A stretch of DNA of 64,000 nucleotides from an uncultured Mediterraneibacter sp. (GCF_934330165.1 NZ_CAKRGI010000006.1:1-64000); one strand, 5' to 3'; shown: positions 18,215-28,913, counted from the stretch's first letter. Numbers and translations: made by a program. Notes: a model not told the origin generated them from the sequence alone.

Positions 18215-20137
18215 TTAGATATCAAGTTCTGCCTCCGTTGCATTTTCATAAATGAATGCTTTTCGTGGCGGAACTTCTGTTCCCATCAGCATCTCTGTAA
18301 CACTGGATGCCATTCTCGCATCTTCGATCTCTACCAGTTTCAGAAGACGTCTCTCTGGATCAAGCGTTGTCTCCCATAACTGCTCCGCATCCATCTCACC
18401 AAGACCTTTGTACCGCTGCAGTGTGAAAGGACCTGTATGGTTTTTTCTGTATTTTTCCAGTGCTTTGTCATCATACAGATATTCCTCTTCTCCTTTCTTT
18501 GGCATGGCTTTATAGAGTGGCGGCATGGCAATATAGACATGTCCTTCATAAATCAGTTCCGGCATAAAACGGTAAAATAATGTCAGAAGCAGCGTCGATA
18601 TATGGGCACCGTCTACATCGGCATCTGCCATGATAATGATCTTATCATATCGCAGCTTACTGATATCAAAATCATTTCCATATCCTTCCGAAAAACCGCA
18701 TCCGAACGCATTGATCATGGTCTTGATCTCCGCATTTGCAAGTACTTTGTCAATGCTTGCTTTCTCCACATTTAAGATCTTACCACGGATCGGAAGGATT
18801 GCCTGATAATTTCTGTCTCTGGCAGTCTTGGCAGAGCCACCCGCAGAATCTCCCTCAACAATAAAGATCTCGCACTTTTTCGGATCTCTGCTCTCGCAGT
18901 TTGCAAGCTTTCCGTTACTGTCAAAAGAATACTTCTGCTTTGTCAGAAGATTCGTCTTTGCCCGCTCCTCGGTTTTACGGATCTTCGCGGCTTTCTCTGC
19001 ACTGGAAAGAACCGTCTTCAATGTCTCGATATTTCGGTCAAAAAAACGGATGATCTCCTCGCCTGTCACTTTTCCGACTGCCTTGGCTGCATCCGGGTTG
19101 TCCAGCTTCGTCTTCGTCTGACCTTCAAATCTCGGATCAGGATGCTTGATCGATATGATCGCAGTCATTCCATTACGGATATCTGCACCGGTAAAATTCG
19201 CATCTTTTTCTTTCAGCACTCCCAATTCTCTTGCATACTGGTTCATCACCGTCGTAAAAGTCGTCTTAAATCCGGTGAGATGCGTTCCTCCTTCTGCATT
19301 ATAAATATTGTTACAGAAACCAACCACATTTTCATGAAATTCATTCACATACTGAAGTGCCGCTTCTACCTCGATCCCGTCTGCTTCTCCCTTAAAATAG
19401 ACTGGCTCATGCAGCACCTCTTTCTTATGGTTCATATCCGTGATGAAGCCGATAATCCCCTCCGGCTCATGGTATTCGATCCTCTCTTCTGATCCCTGCC
19501 TTTTATCTTCAAAAAATATTGTCAGTTCCGGGTTCAGATAGGCGGTCTCATGCAGACGGCTCTTGATCTCTTCTGCCTTGAATCTCGTCTTTTCAAAAAT
19601 CGTATCATCCGGGAGGAAATTCACCGTCGTCCCGGTCTTTCTCGTCTTTCCGATCTTCGGCAGCAGTCCGTCTTCCAGTTCAATGACCGGGATTCCCCGC
19701 TCATACCGGTCATGATGAATATATCCATCACGACTGATCTTTACGTCCATGTAAGTGGAAAGTGCATTTACGACTGAAGATCCGACGCCATGAAGTCCTC
19801 CACTGGTCTTATATGCTGAATCATCAAATTTTCCCCCTGCATGAAGTGTCGTATAGACCAGACGTGCTGCGGAAATGCCTTTCTGATGCATATCCACCGG
19901 AACTCCTCTTCCGTTGTCAGATACAGTTGCAGAACCGTCTTTTTCCAGCGTGACATGAATTTCCGTACAGAATCCTGCCAGATGCTCGTCCACTGCATTG
20001 TCCACGATCTCATAAATCAGGTGGTTCAGTCCCTTTGTGGACACACTTCCGATATACATTCCGGGACGCACACGTACCGCTTCCAGACCTTCCAGCACTG
20101 CAATACTGCCTGCATCGTATGTAGTCTTTCTTGACAT
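18215..20137 (-). CDS. Type IIA topoisomerase subunit B (ParE-like)
   Basis: ATPase subunit partnering the downstream A subunit. GHKL ATPase motifs are visible (EIVDNAVDEHLAGF, DNGRGVPVD, GGLHGVGSSVVNALS), then the TOPRIM segment with EGDSAGGS and DADVDGAHI. The start at 20137 (MSRKTTYDAGS) has AAAGGAG 8 bases upstream; a longer frame adds 13 unconserved residues. About 640 residues fits ParE-like proteins. The stop is followed by the A-subunit start within about 12 bases. Confidence 0.9.
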   Translation of the reverse strand: MSRKTTYDAGSIAVLEGLEAVRVRPGMYIGSVSTKGLNHLIYEIVDNAVDEHLAGFCTEIHVTLEKDGSATVSDNGRGVPVDMHQKGISAARLVYTTLHAGGKFDDSAYKTSGGLHGVGSSVVNALSTYMDVKISRDGYIHHDRYERGIPVIELEDGLLPKIGKTRKTGTTVNFLPDDTIFEKTRFKAEEIKSRLHETAYLNPELTIFFEDKRQGSEERIEYHEPEGIIGFITDMNHKKEVLHEPVYFKGEADGIEVEAALQYVNEFHENVVGFCNNIYNAEGGTHLTGFKTTFTTVMNQYARELGVLKEKDANFTGADIRNGMTAIISIKHPDPRFEGQTKTKLDNPDAAKAVGKVTGEEIIRFFDRNIETLKTVLSSAEKAAKIRKTEERAKTNLLTKQKYSFDSNGKLANCESRDPKKCEIFIVEGDSAGGSAKTARDRNYQAILPIRGKILNVEKASIDKVLANAEIKTMINAFGCGFSEGYGNDFDISKLRYDKIIIMADADVDGAHISTLLLTLFYRFMPELIYEGHVYIAMPPLYKAMPKKGEEEYLYDDKALEKYRKNHTGPFTLQRYKGLGEMDAEQLWETTLDPERRLLKLVEIEDARMASSVTEMLMGTEVPPRKAFIYENATEAELDI

Positions 20138-20182
20138 TTCATCTTCTCCTTTTGTCAAATTTTCAGAATAATCCATTTGATA

Positions 20183-21364
20183 CTATAACACTTCACAAAG
20201 CGTATCTGCAAGCACTTCCATTGCATTTTTCATTTCCTCAACGGTATTGGTCTGTGCTCCGGCTTCGATCAGAAGCGATTTTGGGAGAAGATGAAGGTTG
20301 TAGCGGTAAGCTTTCAGATAGATATGCCTTACAAAGCCCGGATACATCCTTTCTGAGGCAAGCTGCATCTGCAGGGAAAATGCCAGATTATCCTGTATGT
20401 ATGGATTATAAAGATACGTGATATCCCCATTGGTTCTTGAACGGCTCAGTCCATTGAAATACATGATCCTGGCTGTCGGCTTTCCATTGATCTGCGTGAC
20501 AAGATGGGTCGTCTCTGCCACTCCGTCCCGGTGAAGGTCAATAGCTACTTCAATGGAAGGATTCGCCTCCAGGATCGGACGGATTGAAGCTTCTGCATTT
20601 TCATATGCCTCACTCCGATCCAGTTTTCCATTAATAATATCATAGACTCCAAAATCATGAAGCGTAGGAATCCCTTTCGCATTCAGAAGTTCCGTCAGAT
20701 ATTGTCCGATCCCCACGATCCCGGTTGAAACATCTCCCGGAACTGAATCCACGAATGTTTCCTGTGAATGGGTATGAAAGATCAGTATTTTGGGTTCCTT
20801 TCCTTCCCGGCTGATCTTCATATTTCTTCCAAGCAGATCATCCACATTGAGCTGTTCCGCCCCGATCATCGTAGAACTGTCTACCGTATAAAAATTGCTC
20901 AAAAGGTACTCAAAATCTCTCAGTTTATCAATAGACTGGTCAGCTGCTACCTCGGATGAGACCGGCTGCTGCGTCTCTTCCGGCTGACCGATCAATTTTC
21001 CATTTTCATCGACTGCATTTTCGTCATTTGCCTGACTTTCCAGTATTTTTGCGATCGTTGCCTCATCTTCAAGAGAAGATCCATACTCTGCATAATCTTC
21101 CACATACTGAACCACCGGAATCCACGCCAGTGCTTTTTGTCTGATCCATTCCCCCGGTCCCGATGAAACCGAATCTTCTTTCCATACAAGAGAAGGCACA
21201 TACATAGCCTGTGCAGTCCGGAAAATATACTGTTGAAGCTGATACTGTAATTGTGCTGCATTTTTTCTGATTCCATTCAGGATCAGAAGCATACTGCACA
21301 CTGTCAGAACCAGTACTGCACCAGTCCTCTCCGACTGCCATTTTCTGCTTTTTACCCTCTTCAT
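20183..21364 (-). CDS. spoIIP: Stage II sporulation protein P
   Basis: Peptidoglycan amidase/endopeptidase of the DMP engulfment complex, which thins septal wall so the mother cell can engulf the forespore. An N-terminal membrane anchor (GAVLVLTVCSMLLILNGI) precedes a variable region and the catalytic domain with ILIFHTHSQETF and AIDLHRDGV carrying the metal-ligand His residues. The ATG start at 21364 has AGGAAGGGAG upstream; a GTG start at 21391 is also open. It follows gpr by about 50 bases, the same order as in Bacillus. Confidence 0.93.
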   Translation of the reverse strand: MKRVKSRKWQSERTGAVLVLTVCSMLLILNGIRKNAAQLQYQLQQYIFRTAQAMYVPSLVWKEDSVSSGPGEWIRQKALAWIPVVQYVEDYAEYGSSLEDEATIAKILESQANDENAVDENGKLIGQPEETQQPVSSEVAADQSIDKLRDFEYLLSNFYTVDSSTMIGAEQLNVDDLLGRNMKISREGKEPKILIFHTHSQETFVDSVPGDVSTGIVGIGQYLTELLNAKGIPTLHDFGVYDIINGKLDRSEAYENAEASIRPILEANPSIEVAIDLHRDGVAETTHLVTQINGKPTARIMYFNGLSRSRTNGDITYLYNPYIQDNLAFSLQMQLASERMYPGFVRHIYLKAYRYNLHLLPKSLLIEAGAQTNTVEEMKNAMEVLADTLCEVL

Positions 21365-21411
21365 TTTCCTCGTTCTCCCTTCCTGCCTCACGATTTTTCT
21401 GTAACTTTCTG

Positions 21412-22404
21412 CTATCTTTCAATTATATGAGAGCAAAGAAGGTTCAATGCTTCTGCAATCGTATGACTGATCTGATGAATCATCTCATCTACATCTTTTG
21501 GTGTCACAAACATTCCATTCAGATGAGGTGCGATCAGCTCTTTCACCAGTTCGTACTTTTCCCCCTGATTATAAGAACGCAGTGTTTCTCCTACACTTTT
21601 CAATGTTTCCGATTCTTCCAGTGCATGAATGAAATTTTCCATCGTATCATTTACGATCGTTGCAGCATCCACAACTGTTGGTACACCGATTCCGATCACC
21701 GGAACTCCAAGAGATTCTTTCGTCATTCCATTTCTGTAATTGCCTACACCGGATCCCGGATGAATCCCTGTATCTGCGATCTGGATCGTCCGGTTTAATC
21801 GCCTGCTGTTGCGTGCTGCCAGTGCATCTACCGCAATCACAAGATCCGGTCTGGTTTCCCGGACAATCCCTCTGACTATTTCGGTTGTCTCCATCCCGGT
21901 CTGCCCCATCACCCCCGGAACAATTGCACTGATGAGTTTCGCATGTTCTACTCCCATTGCATATTTTCCATATTCCCTGATAATATGTCTCGTCACATTC
22001 AGATGATCTGCCACACAAGGACCAAGGGCATCCGACGTTATATTACGGTTTCCCAGTCCGACTACCAGGATAGACAGATCTTCCTCTGCTTTTCCCTCGT
22101 TTGTGTCAAAGTTTTTTCTCAACAGTTCACTGATACAATCACGGATTTTTTCCGAGATCCGCATCTGCTCTTCTTCATCCGGCACTGCAAGAGCCGGACT
22201 TTCCAATGTCAGATACGTGCCTGCCGGTTTTCCCATTGCCTTTGCTCCATTTTCCGTTTCAATGATCACCCGTGTGATCCTGGTCTCACTGCTTTCATCA
22301 TAATCCTCTTCCAGAATTACTCCCGAAATTTCCACCTGATCAGATTCAAACCTCTCCCTCTCTTCAAGTGCAAGATCTGTCCTTACGCTGTAATTTTTTG
22401 TCAT
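21412..22404 (-). CDS. gpr: Germination protease GPR
   Basis: Aspartic-type protease made as a zymogen in the forespore that degrades small acid-soluble proteins on germination. The 330 residues begin VRTDLALEERERF, the conserved propeptide region, and contain VVGLGNRNITSDALGP, GVEHAKLISAIVPGVMGQTG and VIAVDALAARN, all diagnostic. A good Shine-Dalgarno (GAGAGGA) precedes the ATG. It is paired with spoIIP, so a forespore-specific promoter is expected, though I could not assign one confidently. Confidence 0.96.
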   Translation of the reverse strand: MTKNYSVRTDLALEERERFESDQVEISGVILEEDYDESSETRITRVIIETENGAKAMGKPAGTYLTLESPALAVPDEEEQMRISEKIRDCISELLRKNFDTNEGKAEEDLSILVVGLGNRNITSDALGPCVADHLNVTRHIIREYGKYAMGVEHAKLISAIVPGVMGQTGMETTEIVRGIVRETRPDLVIAVDALAARNSRRLNRTIQIADTGIHPGSGVGNYRNGMTKESLGVPVIGIGVPTVVDAATIVNDTMENFIHALEESETLKSVGETLRSYNQGEKYELVKELIAPHLNGMFVTPKDVDEMIHQISHTIAEALNLLCSHIIER

Positions 22405-22481
22405 CTCTTTTTCCTCTCCGTTGCCTATTATAGTTCCATAAAATTATTTTCTATTATTTCTCTTTTTTATCAAAATATGTA

Positions 22482-22510
22482 TTGACAACGTCTATTTCAT
22501 GGAATAAAAT
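22482..22510 (+). promoter_or_regulatory. rpsT promoter
   Basis: TTGACA (22482-22487), 17-base spacer, TAAAAT (22505-22510), followed by a ~90-base leader to the rpsT start. Confidence 0.8.
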
Positions 22511-22603
22511 AAATGAGTATGTTTCGACAGAACGTCCGTGTCCGAGTCTGTCCCAACAGAATAACATTTGAAAATCATATGATACATTTTGGAGGTGTAC
22601 ACA

Positions 22604-22867
22604 TTGGCTAACATTAAATCTGCAAAGAAAAGAATTTTAGTAAACGAGACAAAGGCTGCTAGAAATAAAGCAATTAAGTCTAAAGTTAAGACTGCTGTTA
22701 AAAAGGTAGAGGCTGCTGTTGCTGCAAAGGATACAGAGGCTGCTAAGACTGCTCTTCATACAGCAATCGTAGAGATTTCCAAGGCTGGAAGCAAGGGCGT
22801 TTACCACAAAAAGACAGTTTCCAGAAAGATTGCACGTCTTTCCAAGGCTGTAGATGCTATCGCTTAA
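22604..22867 (+). CDS. rpsT: 30S ribosomal protein S20
   Basis: Binds 16S rRNA early in 30S assembly. The 87-residue Lys/Ala-rich helical protein begins ANIKSAKKR, the invariant family N-terminus, so the start is the TTG at 22604 with GGAGGTG 7 bases before it. The open frame could extend 15 bases upstream, but that would swallow the ribosome binding site. A non-ATG start is also used by E. coli rpsT, where it is tied to weak, regulated translation. Confidence 0.97.
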   Translation: MANIKSAKKRILVNETKAARNKAIKSKVKTAVKKVEAAVAAKDTEAAKTALHTAIVEISKAGSKGVYHKKTVSRKIARLSKAVDAIA

Positions 22868-22884
22868 TCAGAAATAAAAATAAT

Positions 22885-22927
22885 AAAAAAGGACATCCAC
22901 TGCCGTCAGGTGGATGTCCTTTTTTTA
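22885..22927. terminator. Bidirectional terminator between rpsT and the phosphoribosyltransferase
   Basis: An 11-bp GC-rich stem (GGACATCCAC and complement) with A and T runs on both sides serves the convergent genes. Confidence 0.92.
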
Positions 22928-22953
22928 TGCGTGCAACCAGCCGCAGCTGTGCT

Positions 22954-23595
22954 TTATAACTCCACAAAGCCAAAGCTGTTGATCAGTCCTGTCAGTTTCT
23001 GTCCTTCTTTGCAGAGTTCACACTCATGAGAATTATAAACCTGATAATCCGGAAGATCCGCACTTGTGAAGATTGTCTTTACTTCCATGCCTGCCACCTT
23101 CGAAATTGAACTGAACACTGCACAGATACCGCTGACTCTTCCTCCGTAATAAAGTACAGACTCAATTGCCTGTCTTACAAGAGAACCTGTAGACATGGAA
23201 TCTGTCAGTACAAGTACCTGCTTACCTTCGATCATACGCTGGTTATTATCTCTGAAAAGAATCTGTCCTGCCGGATCAAATTCCGGAGTTACAACAGAAA
23301 TATTATTTCCCGCACTGACCGATGCATTTCCACTTCCTGACAGGTATTCTGCCATAAACGCCCCGATCACTTCCGTATTCTTCAGACATACGATCGTCTC
23401 TACCGGTGTATTCGTCATATATTCCTCTGCAAGTGTCTTCGCAGTCTCACGTGCATTATTATGACGCGTCTTAACAGTTGACATATCAATATAAGTATTC
23501 ACATGTGAATTTTTCGTTGCAAAATGCCCCTTCAGGATCTTAATACGTGCCTTTCCGTTCTTTCCTGACCTCAGGTCCACAAATCTCTTGTCCAT
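22954..23595 (-). CDS. Orotate-phosphoribosyltransferase-like protein
   Basis: Type I phosphoribosyltransferase fold. The PRPP-binding loop is VLVLTDSMSTGSLVRQAI near residue 128, with an adjacent acidic pair reduced to a single Asp. Residues ~190-205 contain CELCKEG, a CxxC pair that classic PyrE lacks. At 213 residues it is PyrE-sized, but it is not beside other pyr genes and the N-terminal substrate region differs, so the actual base is uncertain. It is monocistronic and convergent with rpsT. Confidence 0.7.
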   Translation of the reverse strand: MDKRFVDLRSGKNGKARIKILKGHFATKNSHVNTYIDMSTVKTRHNNARETAKTLAEEYMTNTPVETIVCLKNTEVIGAFMAEYLSGSGNASVSAGNNISVVTPEFDPAGQILFRDNNQRMIEGKQVLVLTDSMSTGSLVRQAIESVLYYGGRVSGICAVFSSISKVAGMEVKTIFTSADLPDYQVYNSHECELCKEGQKLTGLINSFGFVEL

Positions 23596-23663
23596 AGCTT
23601 TGTTGCTCCCTTCTGCTGTTGTTCATTTATCTGACTTCAAGATAGCTTTATTTTAGCACAACA

Positions 23664-23714
23664 AAAAAGAAATTACAGCAGTTTTTACAAAAAACTTACT
23701 GCAATTTCTTTTTT
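23664..23714 (-). terminator. Intrinsic terminator of ilvC
   Basis: A long A/T-rich hairpin (GAAATT(G)CAGT arms around an A/T loop) followed by a T run on the minus strand, ~30 bases after the ilvC stop. Confidence 0.8.
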
Positions 23715-23744
23715 ATTAACTATTTTTACTATCTCGTATCTGGA

Positions 23745-24776
<1,032 letters not shown>

Positions 24777-24811
24777 CTAAATACATAAAATAATATTCGT
24801 AGAAATCTTCC

Positions 24812-24854
24812 GGTCACTGCCGGAGGTATCTATGTATAGTGAAAGGTCACTGCC
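24812..24854. repeat. Two GGTCACTGCC direct repeats in the ilvN-ilvC spacer
   Basis: Identical 10-mers at 24812-24821 and 24845-24854 are exactly 33 bases apart, about three helical turns. Each can also nucleate a small hairpin in the mRNA. Function is unknown. Confidence 0.5.
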
Positions 24855-24900
24855 TCTTACTAACGAATGAAATAAATCCTGTAGATTTTTCTTTTATATT

Positions 24901-25398
24901 TTAGAAAAATGCTACATCTTTACTGCCTCTGGATAATCCTGTAATTCCGGTTCTTGCAAGCTCCAGTATTTCGTAATCCTTCAGCAGATTTAAAAATGCT
25001 TCCAGTTTGCTCTTGGTTCCTGTCAGCTCGATCATCAGACAATCTTCTTCGACATCAACAATCTTCGCCCTGAAGATATCCGCCACAGAAATGATCTCAC
25101 CACGCTGTGAAGCATCTGCTCTTAACTTCACCATGATCAGTTCTCTGCAGACTGACTCATTTTCTTTCAGCATCTTGATGTCCACTACATCTTCCAGTTT
25201 GCGGAGCTGCTTTTCGATCTGAGATAAGATCAGCTCATCTCCTGATGAAACAACTGTGATTCTTGTAAATCTCGGATCTGCTGTCATACCGGCTGTGATA
25301 CTGTCAATACTGTATCCGCGGCGGCTGAACAGTCCTGCGATTCTGCTAAGGACACCTGGATTGTTGTCCACGAGCAGTGAATAAACCTGACTTCTCAT
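24901..25398 (-). CDS. ilvN: Acetolactate synthase small (regulatory) subunit
   Basis: Regulatory subunit giving valine feedback to acetolactate synthase. An N-terminal ACT domain (YSLLVDNNPGVLSRIAGLFSRRGYSI) is followed by the C-terminal domain (KIVDVEEDCLMIELTGTKSKLEAFL); 165 residues is typical. It heads an ilvN-ilvC unit. The catalytic subunit ilvB is absent from the window and must be elsewhere, which is less usual than an ilvBNC block. Confidence 0.95.
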   Translation of the reverse strand: MRSQVYSLLVDNNPGVLSRIAGLFSRRGYSIDSITAGMTADPRFTRITVVSSGDELILSQIEKQLRKLEDVVDIKMLKENESVCRELIMVKLRADASQRGEIISVADIFRAKIVDVEEDCLMIELTGTKSKLEAFLNLLKDYEILELARTGITGLSRGSKDVAFF

Positions 25399-25456
25399 GC
25401 GTATCCTCTCTTTCCAGTTTGAATCTGCAAAAACAGAGTGCGTTCTGTTTTCCTTA

Positions 25457-25485
25457 ATATTAACAACTTAAGTTTGCTTTGTCAA
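25457..25485 (-). promoter_or_regulatory. ilvN promoter
   Basis: Minus strand TTGACA (25480-25485), 17-base spacer, TAATAT (25457-25462). The leader contains a short AAAACAGA/TCTGTTTT hairpin followed by T residues, a possible attenuator. Confidence 0.75.
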
Positions 25486-25538
25486 GAGTATTTTTAAATA
25501 TTTTAGAGTGGATTCTGTTTTTTATTTTTTCTATTGTC

Positions 25539-27365
25539 TCACAGTCCCATCTGTTCTGCAAGCTCATTTAAATACATCCACCGTTCCTCTTTTTCTTCCA
25601 GTTCTGCCGCACAATTTTCCTGTTCTTCCATCAGCTCCCGGAGTTTCACTGAATTAGTGGCATTGGCAGTGATCTGCCGTTCGATTGATGCCAGCTTTTC
25701 TTCCAGCTTTGCAATATCTTCATCGATGGTCTCATACTCTCTCTGCTCTTTATAAGTAAATTTCATTTTTTCCTGACGGTTCTGCTTCCAGGTCTTTTTA
25801 GAAGCCTTCTCTTCCGTATTTTCTTCTGTCCCGGTTCCTTCTCCTTTCCCTGCGGAACTTCCATTTATTTTAAAAATCATTGACGCAGATTCCTCCTGCT
25901 GCCTTTTTGCATTCAGATAATCGCTGTACCCGCCTTCATACTGACGAATCCCGCCTTTTCCATCCAGTTCAAAAATACGGTCTACAACATTATCCAGAAA
26001 ATAGCGGTCATGGGATACCGTGATCACAATCCCGGTAAAAGAATTCAGGTAATCTTCCAGAATGGTCAGTGTCGGAATATCCAGATTATTTCCTGCCTCA
26101 TCGAACAGAAGTACGTTTGCATTTTCAGCCAGAACTCCCAGGAGATACAGCCGTCTCTTTTCTCCTCCTGAAAGCTTTCCGATCGGTGCATACTGCATAT
26201 CCGGTGTGAAAAGAAAACGTTCCAGAAGCTGCGTTGCACTGATCCTGCCATCCTTTGTCGTGATATACTCTGCAATATCTTTTACATAGTCGATCACCCT
26301 CTGACTGTCATCCATATGCTTCTCTTCCTGTGCAAAATATCCGATCTTTACGGTTTCTCCGGTCTCGATGCTTCCGCTGTCCGGCTGTACGATCCCTGCA
26401 ATCATTTTTAAAAGTGTAGATTTGCCACATCCGTTCGATCCAATAATCCCAAGTCTCTGATTTTTCAGCACAATATAATCAAAATCATTTAAAATCTTCT
26501 TTTCTCCAAATGCTTTGCTTACATGATGCAGTTCCACCGTCTTTTTTCCCATTCTTGTCTCAACTGAATCCAGTTCCACTGTCTGATCCTTCACCGGTGC
26601 TTTTCCATTCTTCAATTCTTCCAGACGTTCCAGTCTTGCTTTCTGCTTTGTAGTCCTTGCCCGGCAGCCACGTTTCGCCCATTCCAGTTCCATCCGCAGT
26701 ACACTCTGCCGCTTCCGTTCTGTCGCAAGTTCCCTTTCCTCTCTCGCCGCCTTTAATTCCAGAAATCCGGTATAGTCCGCATCATATCCATACATCTTTC
26801 CGTGACTCAGTTCCAGAATCCGATTTGTCACACGATCCAGGAAATACCGGTCATGCGTTACCATCAAAACAGTTCCTCTGTAGGAACGCAGATATTCTTC
26901 CAGCCAGGTGATCATTTCCTGATCCAGGTGATTTGTCGGCTCATCCAGCAACAGTACATCAAAATTACCGGCAAGGATCTTTGCAAGTACAACTCTTCTC
27001 TTCTGTCCTCCTGAAAGCTGCTCAATTTTCTGATCAAAATCTGTAATTCCAAGTTCTGTCAGATTACTCTCTACCTGCCAGCTCTCATCTGTTCCACTTT
27101 CCAGTGCATAAGAACGGATATCCGCTCCGTCCGGGAAAACCGGATTCTGCGGTACAAATGCAAGTTTCAGTCCATTCTGCCGTATTACCTGTCCACTGTC
27201 CGGTACTTCTTCACCGGCGATCACTTTCAGTAAAGTAGATTTTCCTGTTCCGTTGATTCCGACAATCCCGATTTTATCTCTCTCCTGTATTCCAAAAGAA
27301 GCATCATCAAAAATCACTTTCTCCCCGTAGATTTTATTGATATGTTCCAGATTGATTATATTCAT
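25539..27365 (-). CDS. ABC-F family ATPase (Uup/YfmR-like)
   Basis: Soluble tandem ATPase of the ribosome-associated ABC-F group, with no membrane domain. The first cassette has GINGTGKST (~37) and LSGGQKRRV (~118). An Arg/Lys-rich interdomain linker follows, then the second cassette with GSNGCGKST and LSGGEKRRL. A Glu/Lys coiled coil (~residues 520-605) at the C-terminus resembles Uup. The arrangement argues for housekeeping translation rather than antibiotic resistance, which cannot be excluded from sequence. 608 residues. Confidence 0.9.
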   Translation of the reverse strand: MNIINLEHINKIYGEKVIFDDASFGIQERDKIGIVGINGTGKSTLLKVIAGEEVPDSGQVIRQNGLKLAFVPQNPVFPDGADIRSYALESGTDESWQVESNLTELGITDFDQKIEQLSGGQKRRVVLAKILAGNFDVLLLDEPTNHLDQEMITWLEEYLRSYRGTVLMVTHDRYFLDRVTNRILELSHGKMYGYDADYTGFLELKAAREERELATERKRQSVLRMELEWAKRGCRARTTKQKARLERLEELKNGKAPVKDQTVELDSVETRMGKKTVELHHVSKAFGEKKILNDFDYIVLKNQRLGIIGSNGCGKSTLLKMIAGIVQPDSGSIETGETVKIGYFAQEEKHMDDSQRVIDYVKDIAEYITTKDGRISATQLLERFLFTPDMQYAPIGKLSGGEKRRLYLLGVLAENANVLLFDEAGNNLDIPTLTILEDYLNSFTGIVITVSHDRYFLDNVVDRIFELDGKGGIRQYEGGYSDYLNAKRQQEESASMIFKINGSSAGKGEGTGTEENTEEKASKKTWKQNRQEKMKFTYKEQREYETIDEDIAKLEEKLASIERQITANATNSVKLRELMEEQENCAAELEEKEERWMYLNELAEQMGL

Positions 27366-27494
27366 TTCTGCCGACTCCTCTGCTTTTTCTATAGAAACTC
27401 TGAATTTTATTTTAAAGATTTCAAAATTTGCTTGTTAAATCTCATCAGACATTATATCATGATAAAGTTATTTCTTAACAGTCTTTAATTAAAA

Positions 27495-27526
27495 ATCTGC
27501 AGATTATGAGCTTGAAACCTGCAGAT
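27495..27526. promoter_or_regulatory. Leader inverted repeat (ATCTGCAG/CTGCAGAT)
   Basis: Perfect 8-bp arms 16 bases apart lie just upstream of the start of the acidic membrane protein gene. It may be a leader hairpin or operator; no further support. Confidence 0.35.
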
Positions 27527-27549
27527 CAACGGAAAGCGAGGGATTTCTT

Positions 27550-28380
27550 ATGAGTCAGAAAAAAGAGTTCGATGATATTTTTGATGATGATTTTGAGGTT
27601 ACATATGAAGAAGAACCCGTCTATGATGAAGATGACTTTGAAAATGACGGTTTCTACGAAACAGAAGATTTTAACGAAAAGGATTCTGAGGGAAATTATT
27701 TTGAAGAGAAATATCCCGATGAAGAAGACCCGGACGAAGATACAGAAAATGAATATGACGATGCTATCTATAGTCCTTCCGGCAGAAAGCGTAAGAAGCG
27801 GCATTCTTCCGAGGGAGAACCGGAATATGAATCCAGGGAAAAAAGTGATCCACGCTCCCGGAAAAGAGGTGGAGTTCCTCTTGCAGCCCCGATAAAAAAA
27901 GGCGGGAAAGCACTCTCCAGGCTGACAGGCTTCCTGCTCCAGCAGCTCTCAGTCCTTTTGATCCTTGCTACAACTATTTTTGTATTATATAATTTCTGGC
28001 GTGCAAGCACCCCTTATGGCGACATACAGGAATCGATCCAGAAAAAAAGTATTTCCCAGACACTGGCTGCCTACCTGTGTATCGCAGCGATCTTCCTTTT
28101 CTTTGAATTTATCTCCCTGATCTGGACAATGACCCGGGTACGCGTGAGAGAGAACGGACGAACCATAAAAGAAGATACTGGAAGAGGTCTTTTTTCCTTT
28201 CTTCTGGTATTTATCACGTCCTACCTCTGCTTTTTATTCGGTCATTTTCTTCCCGACAGTCCGGAGATCCTCTATGGCATCAAAGGTGCGTTCGATGTAT
28301 ACGGTTCTCTCCATAATGCACTGCTGGGACTTTGTGCTGCCGGAGTCATTTCCTGCCTGATCCGACGGCATATGAGCTAA
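27550..28380 (+). CDS. Acidic-N-terminus membrane protein of unknown function
   Basis: Not recognised. Residues 1-~75 are extremely rich in Asp/Glu (long DEEDPDEDTE-like runs) and probably disordered; ~75-110 switch to basic RKRKKR clusters. Four hydrophobic helices follow (~125-148, 168-190, 215-235, 250-270). The abrupt acid-to-base polarity and membrane anchor suggest a cytosolic tail that binds a partner. It stands alone on the plus strand between ABC-F and the cupin, with GCGAGGG as a modest ribosome binding site. Confidence 0.75.
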   Translation: MSQKKEFDDIFDDDFEVTYEEEPVYDEDDFENDGFYETEDFNEKDSEGNYFEEKYPDEEDPDEDTENEYDDAIYSPSGRKRKKRHSSEGEPEYESREKSDPRSRKRGGVPLAAPIKKGGKALSRLTGFLLQQLSVLLILATTIFVLYNFWRASTPYGDIQESIQKKSISQTLAAYLCIAAIFLFFEFISLIWTMTRVRVRENGRTIKEDTGRGLFSFLLVFITSYLCFLFGHFLPDSPEILYGIKGAFDVYGSLHNALLGLCAAGVISCLIRRHMS

Positions 28381-28483
28381 TTTTCACACAGCGAAATACA
28401 TTGTGTAAAGATCTCAGCTCATCGTCGCAGTTGTCAGTCTTTCATGCAGGTACGGACTTCAGTCCGTCGCCTGCATCCATTAA

Positions 28484-28553
28484 AAAAACAGCAGATCCAC
28501 GGAACCAGAAAGTTCTTCTGACACGCTCCCGCATTTTTGGATCTGCTGTCTTT
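28484..28553. terminator. Bidirectional terminator between convergent genes
   Basis: Arms AACAGCAGATCCA and its complement enclose a ~40-base loop, with A and T runs outside, between the membrane protein gene and the cupin gene. Confidence 0.8.
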
Positions 28554-28577
28554 TCTTTTAATCCCTTTATTTCCTAA

Positions 28578-28913
28578 TTAATCAAAAATGATCAGTGCCA
28601 TAAATACAAGATCTGTATCTCCTGTATTCTTCAGTCCATGCCCTTTTCCGTCAGGAGTAAAGGTAACATCTCCTGCTTTTACCGGACGAACTGTACCGTT
28701 GTCGTTATAATCTCCCTCTCCACGCAGGATATAGTATGTCTCGCTCTCATTATGATGCTCATGATATCCAAGAGAACATCCTGACTCGATCGTCACTTCT
28801 GCATATAATCCGCATTTTCCATTTAACTCTTTTTCACCAAGAATATGCTTGATCAGGACATGTCCTTCTCCACCACACATATTTTCTTTTCTTTCGACTT
28901 TCAGTTCACTCAT
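28578..28913 (-). CDS. Single-domain cupin protein
   Basis: Small beta-barrel protein of 111 residues with a metal-binding cupin motif: HEHHNESETYYILRGEG (His/His/Glu ligands near 51-58) and a second motif PDGKGHGLKNTGD with a His near 92. Such proteins are isomerases, dioxygenase-like enzymes or sensors; no substrate can be assigned. The ATG at 28913 rather than the immediately upstream one fits the ribosome binding site AGGAGG better. Confidence 0.85.
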   Translation of the reverse strand: MSELKVERKENMCGGEGHVLIKHILGEKELNGKCGLYAEVTIESGCSLGYHEHHNESETYYILRGEGDYNDNGTVRPVKAGDVTFTPDGKGHGLKNTGDTDLVFMALIIFD

